Shown piece after piece: positions 54,776-64,000 of a stretch of 64,000 nucleotides of DNA; position 1 is the stretch's first letter, and the number at the start of each line of letters is the position of its first letter. The DNA comes from Paramacrobiotus metropolitanus (lineage: Eukaryota > Tardigrada > Eutardigrada > Parachela > Macrobiotidae), in contig NW_026570221.1 in assembly GCF_019649055.1 (NCBI RefSeq), forward strand, positions 2,914,001 through 2,978,000, written 5' to 3'. The notes under the pieces were generated by a model. That model did not search any database, was not told where the DNA came from, and was given only the letters and a program-made list of their open reading frames with translations. The position numbers and the translations under genes are program-made.

Positions 54776-55826
54776 TTATGCCAGCATTATGACAATATAA
54801 ACAAGTTGGATCAGTCCGTTAACGACTAGTGTCGCCAGCGCTACTGCAGCTAATATTTTTACCACTAGCTTGACCTTCTCGCTGCCCTCACGTTCGTCCA
54901 TGGCGTCCAGGAAGCAGGCTCCAAGTGGCAGGAGACCGATGGCCAGGCAAATCAAACCCATGAACAGTGTAAACACGAAGGGTATTGAGTATTCCCTGAC
55001 TAGCGTCAGCATGCGGCCAGCGAAGGGTTTGAACCAGGGTTCCATCCACCAACCTTGGGTGCGGGTGGGTAATGTGGAGGTGTCCAAGACAACGGAGCGT
55101 TGTGGAGAAGGAGTAGGGTTAAAGTTGAGATTAAGAATGAGGTTACGGCTTGTGGAACCATTGAGTTTCAGGATTTGGCGCAGATGCTTCATTTCTCGGG
55201 TCAAGCGGTCAACGCGGGAACTGCAGAAGTCTATTTTTCATGGTGACAAGAAACACCTAGGCTAATGGTATTTCCTATGATTTTTAAAACAATTCCCCAA
55301 ATCTCAGATTCTATTTAAGCTATAACAGATTAAGTTTTGCCTAAATTATGTAATTGCAATACAAAAATGTAATCCTTGAAACTTATTCCAAATTAGTGAG
55401 TAGCGCATTTAAAGCGGTTTTAATTCGTCAGAGGCTGAAAACAAACCCGTTCGCCTGGTCACTTGAAAAATTTCAGCAAATCGGTGCATCAAATGGACAA
55501 CTGGTTTTTGCGCCCTAATTTTGTAGCAGAGGTGTCTGGTGGTAGCCATTAGAATTGTAGAATTACGAAACGAAAATATTAAGGAATATTAAGCAAAATG
55601 TACGGTACAACCAGCAAGTCATCTGCCGTTGTGATAAAGTACTCTGTACGTACCTCAATAATTGCCCACACGCCGCCATTCTTTCCATTTTTATGGAGGC
55701 TGGAACTGATGCATTCAACTTTCCACAAGTGGGCAGCTGATCGGTTACACGTGAACATGCGCCGTACATCGATGCCATCAAAACCACGACAGCCGCAATT
55801 AGGAAACGGGCACGTTGTGGTTTCAT
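54776..55826 (-). CDS. Family C WWMEPW two-TM protein, copy 2
   Basis: Exon 1 is 55826-55654 and exon 2 is 55220-54776; the 433-bp intron is phase 2 (GAG|GTACGT, CTGCAG), total 205 residues. The signal peptide (FLIAAVVVLMASMYGAC) and ectodomain (LPTCGKLNASV, ...MAACGQLLR) are followed by SRVDRLTREM, an Asn/Pro-rich linker, GWWMEPWFKP, helix 1, AMDEREGSEKVKLV and helix 2. It is more divergent than copies 1 and 4 and lacks their C-terminal TLAEI tail. Confidence 0.75.
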
Positions 55827-56381
55827 ATCGGATCCCAGCTGGTAATACAAAAACGCGAATGCTGTTTGCTTACTAAAATGTTGCTTTTCGATAACACAAT
55901 ACTCGTATTTTATTAAAAACGGCAGCGAGGCGATATTAATTGATCGAAGAGTACCGATAGGAATACAGAGTAGAATCAAAATTGGTGCAGGACAAATACG
56001 CGCTACTCGATGGAAGTGGAGAACGATTGCCAGTTGTCTTCAGGCTCTCATTTAAGAATAATGACAGTATATATCCGTTCCGCACTTCCGTTTATATCAT
56101 GTACATTCCCTTACCTGCCACCGGAATCAGCGTGCTTGCTTGCACAGGAATGCCTCAGAATCGATTGGCAGTAATTTAATTGAGTTGTAGCACACGCGTC
56201 ACATGAGTATCTGTGATTGTACATAGCGGCTTAATTTGTGGGATGCAAAGCGTTCCTCTTCCAGCTCTGATATACCATTCTCCTGGTGCACCAGAAATTT
56301 GCGGGAGCTCCGTTTTAATTAACACGGCGTTGCTGCCGGAGTCATTGCTAGTGAGCTGGCTAACGCTGCATTTTTCCCGGT
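55827..56381. other. No supported gene; duplicated-unit boundary
   Basis: 56080-56190 and 56210-56370 match the start of the other two units (39.3-39.7 kb, 47.5-48.2 kb). Confidence 0.4.
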
Positions 56382-56590
56382 ATGTTTTTGCCGCATATGT
56401 TTCCTGGATCGTGGCTTGTCTATCATGGACTGAATGTCATTCTTTTAGCGCATAGAATTGTGCTGAAAATACAGCTCGCCACAGCAACCGCACCAGCAGC
56501 CAAAGAACCGCTTACTGCACCGTTATGTGATCACTTGTGGATCCTTTCGCACCCATCGCCGAGAAAATAAAGGTTTTGGCGGATTGTATT
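56382..56590 (+). pseudogene. Family A exon 1 remnant, copy 3
   Basis: The sequence matches exon 1 of the family A copies (GCCAAAGAACCGCTTACTGC, GGTTTTGGCGGATTG, GGGTAATG donor region), but the signal-peptide frame is interrupted and no matching exon 2 was found downstream. Confidence 0.5.
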
Positions 56591-57859
56591 ACGTCAATCG
56601 GGTAATGTTGATAAGGCCTTTGTGATCGACGTCTCCAAATACATAATGATAAAACATAAACGCATTAGCGCTTGTGATTTTAGACTGATTTAAACTGATT
56701 AATTTGTAGGAAATTCGGTTACCAAAATACAGAGTTGCCGAAAACTGCTGCTTGTCAGATAGTTGATCTTGGTTAGTATCGAAAGCATGTTATCCGCAGC
56801 AGTATTCGTATTTGCTAGGATACTTTGTATGACCTGGAAGCTCATTACAGTGCTAGAACAAAGTTGCTTAACCAGAAAAACAGATCAACGCGTTACTGCT
56901 GGATGTATTTATACCATCTATATCGTTCTCTTCCGTCAAACAAAACTACCTTTGCTTTAATCGAAAACAGAGAAAAACGACAGCGTATTCCAGCGGAGCT
57001 TCTGTACATCTGGTACATATACCGTACAGTACGCTTTGACTGTTCGGAGTCTTTGTCTCATGGCACCGGATAAGTACTAACCTGATGATTGTTTTACCAT
57101 GTACACGCTATCGTACTGTAATCGGTCGACAAAATCTCTTCATATCAATATTATTGGAAAATTTGATCATAGCAACGTCCCTTTATCGTTTTCATACAAA
57201 TTTCTGCTGCGATGAATGTATTGTGCTATTATGATATAACAGCTGGATTTGTCAAATCGCAAACGCTGCTTGAAATCTTGCAGAACAGAACGTCACCATG
57301 AGAATAGCATTCATACCAATTAGAAGCAATCACAAATATTTGCACAATTCTGCTTGTAAAGAGAATTTTGTAGCAGGCACAAGTGTCACGGTAAGGCTAA
57401 AAATAGCACCGGCAGAACGGAACTTCACGCTGATTTTCTGAATTTTTGATAGCCTTGAAAATGCAGTATCGGCTTCTATTGCATTAGCCCCTCTTCCTCA
57501 CAGTACTGATAACCCGCTCGAAATCGGTTTTTGCTATTTGACAAGTTCTTTTGCCTGTTTTTTTTTCTTTAAAAATGAGTTTCGCGTTGGCAAAGAACCT
57601 TGGCCAAAATATCAAGACATATTCTAACAAACCGAAAAACAAAACAGAAAGTAGAGCGCAAGCTCGATTTGCATGGATGATTAGCATGGATCAGCAACCA
57701 TGATATGTAATTGGCAAGCTGAGAAAAGTAAGCACCGATGGATCTATACATACGCCAAAATCTAAATAGTATAAATACGTAAATGATGGCACCATATAAA
57801 TAACGCAGACCGATTGACAATCGCTAAACGGCGCTGCTAGTGCTAAGCATGCAGCTCAA
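56591..57859. other. No supported gene
   Basis: Noncoding, with weak similarity to other units only. Confidence 0.3.
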
Positions 57860-59752
57860 CTAGCTTTTCCAATTTTCGACGTACATTTCAGCCAGCGTTA
57901 CGGAAACATAAGTAAACTGCGTGATAACGTTAAGCCCCAGAGTAAAAAGCGCTATGTGAGCTAACCATGTCACCCAAAGCTGGATCTTTTTCTCAATCCC
58001 TACACATTGTTCCATATCTTCCATGAAGCAGTCAACCACTGGCTGGAAAGCAGTGTACGTACAAACCACGCACACCATGGTAATGATCCTGACGGACTGA
58101 GGGCTCTCTCTGTACAACTTCCGCACCGTGGGGCCGAGCGCAATGAACCAGGGCTCCATCCACCACCACGGGTCGGGTTTGCGCGTACTGGGTTTGGTGG
58201 CGATGGGGAGACTTTCTAGGGGACGGTCAAGGGACTCCTGACCTTCGAGGATTTCGAGCTGACGTGCCATTTCGCGGCCAAACTGACGGATACGGAAACT
58301 GCAAAAAGTAAAAATCAAAAATATGGAAATGTTTCTAAGTTTTGAGGGGTTGTTATGCGCTTCCGAAAACTTTCTTTCATTATTTTACACCGTTTTTATT
58401 GGTTTTTTTGTAGCCAAATGACTTATCAATATTGGTTGCAAATCGTTTCTGTGCGCAACACCCGGTTAAGAAAAGAACGATCCCAAAAGGTTAGTTGCTC
58501 AAACGCAAGCGGGTACACCCTAGTCTCAGTTTGGATTGATAAGATTCAAAATTAATTTTGGACCTGAACGCATTCAATCTAAAGTATAAAAATGATTTGT
58601 TTAGCAAACCAGAGAAACAGCCAGATTATATGTACTTAAATGTTCTAAATGCAAAGAGAACGCTTTCACACGGAAAACGGAACCAATGTTCTGAATCTTT
58701 TCAAAGGTTGAAATAGCTTTTTGCATCAAATTTTAGAGTTCATTTAAGGATCTCAAAAACATCGTGTAGCTTGGGCTCAGAGAAAAGTGATCTTCGTATT
58801 TTAAATTTATTACGATCGGTGAAGAAATATTTTCGAAGATGATCGGTCTAAAAGGATACTTTTGGTGCCTGAATTCGTTTTTGATTCATTTTTATTAATT
58901 GTGCATTTAAATTCACTTGATTTGATGTTGTGCACACAAACGTTTTCATACGAGGATGCGCGTAGTCGAACCGAAAGTAGCGAATTTTAGATTTCACAAA
59001 ACAAGTTCCGTCCAGTTCCACTTTCGGTTAGAAGTTGGCGTTACGGGTTGATTTACGTCCGTTCGCGACGTAAGGCGCCGTAACCCGCGAGAAGGTTTGT
59101 CACGCTCTCGGGACTCTCGATTCGATTTATTTTTCCAGCTGTACGTCACTGCAAGAGTGCATCCGTACAAGCATTTTAAACACCGTTTAGTCTGCTAACG
59201 TACTGTTTATCTGACGCGGTAGTTTCTAGTGAACGGAGCCTAAACCATGTAAAATCAAAAATTTCCCTAGTGAATTTATTCAGCGAGACCAACCGACAAC
59301 CATGTACAGAGTGCAGTAAACAGCCAACCTTCCACGGACGACAGTCACCTGCACCACGCTGATACAGTGTGCAACCGACAACCATGCACTCTGTGCATGG
59401 TTGTCGGATGGTCTCGCTGAATAATCTCACTGTCGGTTCGACTACGCGCATCCTCGTACCAATGCAGACATTTGTTGCGCTGTAAAACGAAAGAAACGGG
59501 AAATAAACAACGATGCATTAAAAATACTAAAATAATATCTACAATTGTCAAGAAATACCTTATTATGTGAGCGCACATCGACAGTCTCTCCGCCTTTATT
59601 GTAACTGGGATGGAGTCGCCTAATTTTTCGCACAATGTAAGTCGATCCGCTGCATTTAAACCGGTCAGCTGGTCCCTAACAACTGCGCCGCGTACCGCCA
59701 CCACAAGAATCGCCAACAACGGAATTATAAGGTGGATACGCTGCACTTTCAT
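57860..59752 (-). CDS. Family C WWMEPW two-TM protein, copy 3
   Basis: Exon 1 is 59752-59559, exon 2 is 58298-57860; the phase-2 intron (AAG|GTATTT, TTGCAG) is 1260 bp because a 506-bp element sits inside it. Total 210 residues. The signal peptide (LIIPLLAILVVAVRG) and ectodomain (LCEKLGDSIP, ERLSMCAHIIR) precede FRIRQFGREMARQ, a Pro-rich linker, WWWMEPWF, helix 1, EDMEQCVGIEKKIQL, helix 2 and TLAEMYVEN. The motif has an extra Trp here. Confidence 0.75.
58951..59456. mobile_element. MITE-like element with TA target duplication, inside an intron
   Basis: Terminal inverted repeats CGAGGATGCGCGTAGTCGAA (24 or more bases exact) lie at 58951-58978 and 59430-59456, flanked by TA on both sides. A second, inner inverted repeat (59276-59314 / 59389-59427, ~39-bp arms with TTATTCAGCGAGACCA) is nested near the right end. 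No transposase frame. Confidence 0.8.
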
Positions 59753-60559
59753 GGTGGATCAGCCCTAGTTTTATGAAGAACAGGGATACATGGGCTTGAT
59801 TAAGCAGTGCAGCAACGCAGCACAAAATTGATTGTGAAGTTTAAGTGGTAATCTGACGTGTTTCTTTTTCTTGTACCGTACCAGAACTGTGCGTTGATTT
59901 ATAATAATAAAAAGATTTTTATTACAGTTTAAGTCCCAAAACCCTAGAACCAGAATGTAATTTCCGCTACCGTGAGTACTGATCAGTATATCAGGTTCTC
60001 GAGTGTAATGTGAAGGGAATCGTCCCTCCCCTTGCAGTTGTATGATACGCCTCTATGTATGATCCAGTATCTCTGTTTCCGCCCCTTATTTGGGAGTATA
60101 TATAGCGATGATGTGTATGAGTTCCAGCAGAGTGTTAGGGTTTCAGTTCTGGTCGAGTATTAAAGTTGTTTGCCGAGTATTATATTTTCACCTGCCGTTC
60201 CTCGCCACAGCAATCTCATCGGACTGTAAGATAAGGTGCATCACTTACATAGTGAGTTCACGATAGAACCCGTGTTATTTTCATCGATGACGTTATGCCA
60301 GTACATACTACATAGTACATAGCACCTATGCATTCACCGTACGGTTACTTAAATGAGCAGGAATGGTACATATATATACCGATCGATAATTACACGAGTA
60401 AGAGTTTCATGTACGAGTAAGGATACTTCTCGTTGGCATTTGCAATGACAATGCAGTACCACATACTCGGCCTAATTCAATATCTTCTCCAGTGATCATG
60501 TACGGCATTACTGTAATTACATTTTGCAGAAATGTTTACGTAAATTTCGTCTGCTGTAG
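59753..60559. other. 5' flank of family C copy 3, no gene
   Basis: Noncoding; includes short GTACATA-type repeats near 60300. Confidence 0.3.
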
Positions 60560-60690
60560 GGCCCCATGGTGAGCGGGGGTGGAACGGCACGTTTAGTCTT
60601 ACAATATTTTCAATCAATTAATCCTGCTGTGTGTTGCGGTCATGCAGCACAGGTACCGCAGATAGCGAGTGCGTTTTCCGGTTTCACTTT
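60560..60690 (-). promoter_or_regulatory. Conserved upstream box of family C, copy b
   Basis: Contains ATGGTGAGCGGGGGTGGAA, TTAATCCTGCTG and CAGATAGCGAGTGCG as in the other two boxes. It lies ~810 bp upstream of the copy 3 start codon. Confidence 0.45.
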
Positions 60691-61805
60691 GCCTTTTTCA
60701 TCGTTTTCCTTATTTTTGCCTTTGCCGCCGTTATAACCTGGCCGCTCTCCTTAAGGGAAGCACGAAAACAAACTGGCTACAAAATGCAACAAAACGATGC
60801 AAAAACGTGTCTTGGAGTACAAGAAAGTAAAAGTCGTCCGGTATGTACCCAAATTTGGCACCATCTGTCGGATCACTTCCCTTAAACTTCGCGAAAAGTC
60901 GTATCACAGTAAATAACATTTACTTTAGCCTACCATCGTTGCATCACACGACCGCCGATATTTACCTGGTTTAACGACGCAAGTTTTGATACGAAAAGAT
61001 GTTAGTAGCGCATCGTAATAAATCTTATACTTGCTGCCGACAGCCAGCTGAGCATGACGTTATGGCTTTACTTACGATTAGTGCTGACGTACCGCGGGCG
61101 TAAAGACGTATGTATTATAGACTAATCTACTGCACTTCCCTTTTGTACAAAACGGCACAGAGATCCTTCTGACACGAAATAAGGATCCCATCAAATTTTC
61201 TAGTTTCCAGCACAAAATTCTCAAATTGTAAAACTCGTTTTAAAATTGGAAAAAAATGCCTGAATTGCGGTTTGTAGGAAAGCCTTCATAGACTCTTCTG
61301 TTCAGCACCGTCCCTGTGGAAAAGTCATCCGCAGAACAATACATCGTGCCGTGAGCAGCTGAATTAATAAATCGTAAGAGCAAATTGTGTCTATTTTTGT
61401 ACAGTAAAAGGTGATCTTGTGGAGTAGCCATTTAATCTATGAAGAAGCGATCACGGGATATGAATGCGTGCTTAGCAGAAGGCGTAAATCTGGTATGAGG
61501 AAACATGACGCTTACAGTTCGCTCCACGGGGATTGCATTTTCTGATTATTTGCCTACGCTTGCGGCTTCTCTACGTTGAGCCCTACTGGTGCCGAACTTC
61601 CAGGCGAAATCGGGGTTTTGAATTAATTTTTAGGCGAAGATAGTTGCCAGCGCTGCAGCACAAATATTATGTAGTATGTGAAGCATAAGTAAACAAAACT
61701 ACAACGCGACAAAGATAGCTTTTGAGCGGGTATTTATTACTGCAATGAAACGATGCGACCGTGCATTTTAAAAACATCCCAGCTCACGCTGCCCCGGCAT
61801 GCATA
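60691..61805. other. No supported gene
   Basis: Spacer; open frames at 60631-60885 and 61240-61431 lack motifs. Confidence 0.3.
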
Positions 61806-63196
61806 CTACCAGAAACGCAGGTTGATTTCTATAGGCTCTTTAGGGTTTTTTTCAGCGTGAATTTCGGCCAGCGTTAGGGCAATATAGGTAAACTGCATGA
61901 GAACGTTAAATGCCAGCGCACCAAGTGCTATTACAGCCAGAATTCTCAGCAACAGCTTGATTTTCTCGAAGACTCCGCATTCGGCCATGGCATCCAGAAA
62001 ACTGCCACTCGCTCCCAGGAGAGCATAGATCAGACAAGTCGCACCCAAGATCAACCCACTGTTGATGGGACGGGGGAACGCTTTGTACAATAACCGCAGT
62101 TCGGGGATGACGGATGTGTACCAGGGCTCCATCCACCATTGCGGGCTGCGGTTGACCGGTGTTGTTCTGCCGCCGATGATGATGCGGGGTTTTTGTGGAG
62201 GATGATTAAGGGACTCCTCGGCTTCGAGGATTTGATGCAGACGCATCATTTCGTGGATGAATTGACGAACACGAGAACTGCAGATAAAATGTGTTTAACA
62301 AAGCATTTAAAAGACATAACAGAATTTTTTTCTTATTTTACGAGAAGCGTGGCGCCACATTGCAGCAAATTCGTACACGTGAGCGGAAACGGCTGCTTTT
62401 CTGCAAATTCAGGCACCGATTTCCGTTGCTATATGTCATTGTGTAACCAAAACATTGATATGAAAACCGCTGGGAATTATGAGGAAAATAAAATTCCAAA
62501 AGGGCAAAAAGCTGCCAGGTTAACCGAAAGTCTCATTTTGAACCGATAATCATGCTTAATACTTAAAGATTTTGCCATATTCTTCCCTCCACAACGTCCC
62601 AATCGGAAACGCCGGTTTTCACACCAATGTTGACAATTCGTTTGGCTGTAAAATGGCTTCCTATACAGGCTTTATAGAAATCCCCTAAATGGATTCCAAT
62701 AAATTCTAACTAGAACTAACTCAGGCCGCAATAAAACTCCCACTAATTAGTAGTACCTACTATCTACGTACAGTTGTGAAGATGTACCTGAAAATTTGAA
62801 AACACGCCGAATCATTCATCTGCATTGTGGCGGGGGTGGAGTCGTTTAACGGTCCGCATACGTTAAGTGGATCCAGAAAGCGCTGGACGGCCCCCTCATT
62901 CCAGACAACTTCGCCGTGCTTACATTTCGCTTGACTGTTAGCGGAAAATAGCAAACGGTACATCAGAATTTCTAAATGATAAGTGCAAAATTAAAGTGGT
63001 ACCTTATCAGGTCGGCGATCAGCGGCAGTCTCTCCGTCTCCAGTGCGGCTGCGACGGAGTCATTTAACTCCCCGCAAACGTCAAGAGGATCCAGAAATTC
63101 CCGTTTGGCAAGCTCATCCCCGGTAACTTCGCCGTGCACCGCTGCGATAATAACCGCAGCCAACGAAATCACAAGATCTGCACGCTGTGCTCGCAT
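61806..63196 (-). CDS. Family C WWMEPW two-TM protein, copy 4, with extra ectodomain exon
   Basis: Exon 1 is 63196-63003 and the last exon 62277-61806, with the family's phase-2 junction (AAG|GTACCA, CTGCAG), total 221 residues without the cassette. Features are a signal peptide (LVISLAAVIIAAVHG), FLDPLDVCGELNDS, SRVRQFIHEMMRLHQ, QWWMEPWYTS, helix 1, AMAECGVFEKIKLLL, helix 2 and TLAEIHAEK. Between the exons, 62934-62788 is a 147-bp block similar to exon 1 with matching phase-2 ends. Its inclusion would double the ectodomain. Confidence 0.75.
62788..62934 (-). CDS. Candidate cassette exon duplicating the ectodomain of copy 4
   Basis: The block encodes FLDPLNVCGPLNDS and a second Cys like exon 1 but no signal peptide. 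It is bounded by an AACAG acceptor and CAG|GTACAT donor, both phase 2, and is 49 codons long, so it can be skipped or included without a frame change. Confidence 0.6.
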
Positions 63197-63685
63197 TATA
63201 GATCAGTGGTGGTTCTACAAAGACCACGGATGAAGTGGCTTATTCGTGCAGAGCAACAGTGCGGGACTGATTGCGGAATGCAGTTACCCAGAAGACTAGA
63301 ACAATTATATATGTTCTGTTGGTAGGACCGTAGATTTCTACTGCTCTGAATGTCGATCAATAGGGCAGGCTCCTCGAGTGCTCTTGTCTAAGGTGTTTAC
63401 GCACCTAGCCAGTCCACAATCCAACCTGCGGAACGTAGATCGATGCCTACATTACAGTACTTCACATATGGCTGAAATCAGTATGGTTGAATGTACAGGT
63501 ATGGCATTTTCGATCGATAAATTCCACGCAATGAAGATGATCCACGATCCCGATCGCTAAATTACACTTTTCCTTGAAGATGGATGCTGTGCCACAAATC
63601 CGTTCACAGTTCCCATACGAGTTTTATTAATCACATACGCCATTCTTGTAATTACAGTTGTTACGTGAAACCTTTATAAGGCATG
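63197..63685. other. 5' flank of family C copy 4
   Basis: Noncoding; resembles 53630-53940 upstream of copy 1. Confidence 0.45.
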
Positions 63686-63826
63686 GGACCTGTGGTGAGC
63701 GGGGGTGGAAGGGATTGACTGCCTATAGTGATTTCCTACCATTTAATCCTGCTGCGCTTTGGTCACGCATCGGTGCAAAGAGCGAATGCGCTTTCCTAGT
63801 ACTCAGAGGTTTTACTGTACCCGGTA
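63686..63826 (-). promoter_or_regulatory. Conserved upstream box of family C, copy c
   Basis: Contains CTGTGGTGAGCGGGGGTGG, TTTAATCCTGCTGCGCTTTGG and GTACCCGGTA, closest to copy a, ~490 bp upstream of the copy 4 start codon. Confidence 0.5.
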
Positions 63827-64000
63827 CCGTTTTTATTATGGAAACTTTGGATTTGGTTTGTGTAGTTCATGGCTTCATGCCGTGAACCGTGAAGTACAGG
63901 GAAACCTGGAAACAACAATCCTTTAATAATGCAGCTTTTAATACGTAATGCCAAACTGGTCAGAGTAGGCAGTCATTGCACGACAATCCGATTAGAAAAT

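Overview
This is a eukaryotic, most likely invertebrate metazoan, nuclear window. Genes are split by short GT-AG introns (54-140 bp is common), polyadenylation signals follow several genes, and transposons are dense: a DIRS-type retrotransposon, a LINE remnant and several inverted-repeat elements. A small-genome animal such as a tardigrade would fit, but the sequence alone does not fix the phylum.

Layout. 0-6.1 kb: probable host sequence, with a tentative gene built from very small exons (191-3350), two TA-flanked MITE-like elements, a long ATTC microsatellite, and a spliced leucine-rich-repeat gene with an acidic tail (4715-6045). 6.7-26.2 kb: an endogenised Polinton/adintovirus-like element. 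In order it holds an unknown spliced gene, protein-primed type B DNA polymerase with introns inside its polymerase domain, a small membrane protein, a BIR-domain (IAP-like) protein, the FtsK/HerA packaging ATPase, two small virion-type proteins, a retrovirus-like integrase with a C-terminal chromodomain, penton/minor capsid protein, a pVI-like basic protein, double-jelly-roll major capsid protein and an adenain-type protease. It ends with a divergent pair: a nuclear protein resembling PC4 and a zinc-finger/TATA-binding-protein fusion. A 4.06 kb block (penton to protease plus part of the PC4-like gene) is tandemly duplicated. Copy 1 keeps intact capsid and protease genes; copy 2 keeps the intact PC4-like gene. 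Many element genes carry single-base frameshifts or stop codons.

26.5-33 kb: an inverted-repeat element, an inverted minisatellite, and the first secreted/two-TM gene pair (family B). 33.1-37.9 kb: a DIRS/PAT/Ngaro-type element (Gag, RT-RNase H, tyrosine recombinase) on the minus strand, sitting between two nearly identical 1.2 kb direct repeats.

39.3-64 kb: an array of segmental duplications carrying small two-exon genes. Family A is on the plus strand; families B and C are on the minus strand. Exon 1 encodes a signal peptide and short Cys-containing ectodomain; exon 2 encodes a linker and two membrane helices, with a WWMEPW motif in family C. All four family C genes share an identical phase-2 intron, and three have a conserved noncoding box upstream. 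A LINE fragment (43.3-44.7 kb) and MITEs interrupt the array.

The most novel signals are the virus-like element with its own TBP-like and PC4-like proteins, its intron-split polymerase, and the lineage-specific WWMEPW gene array. I see no rRNA, convincing tRNA or CRISPR.
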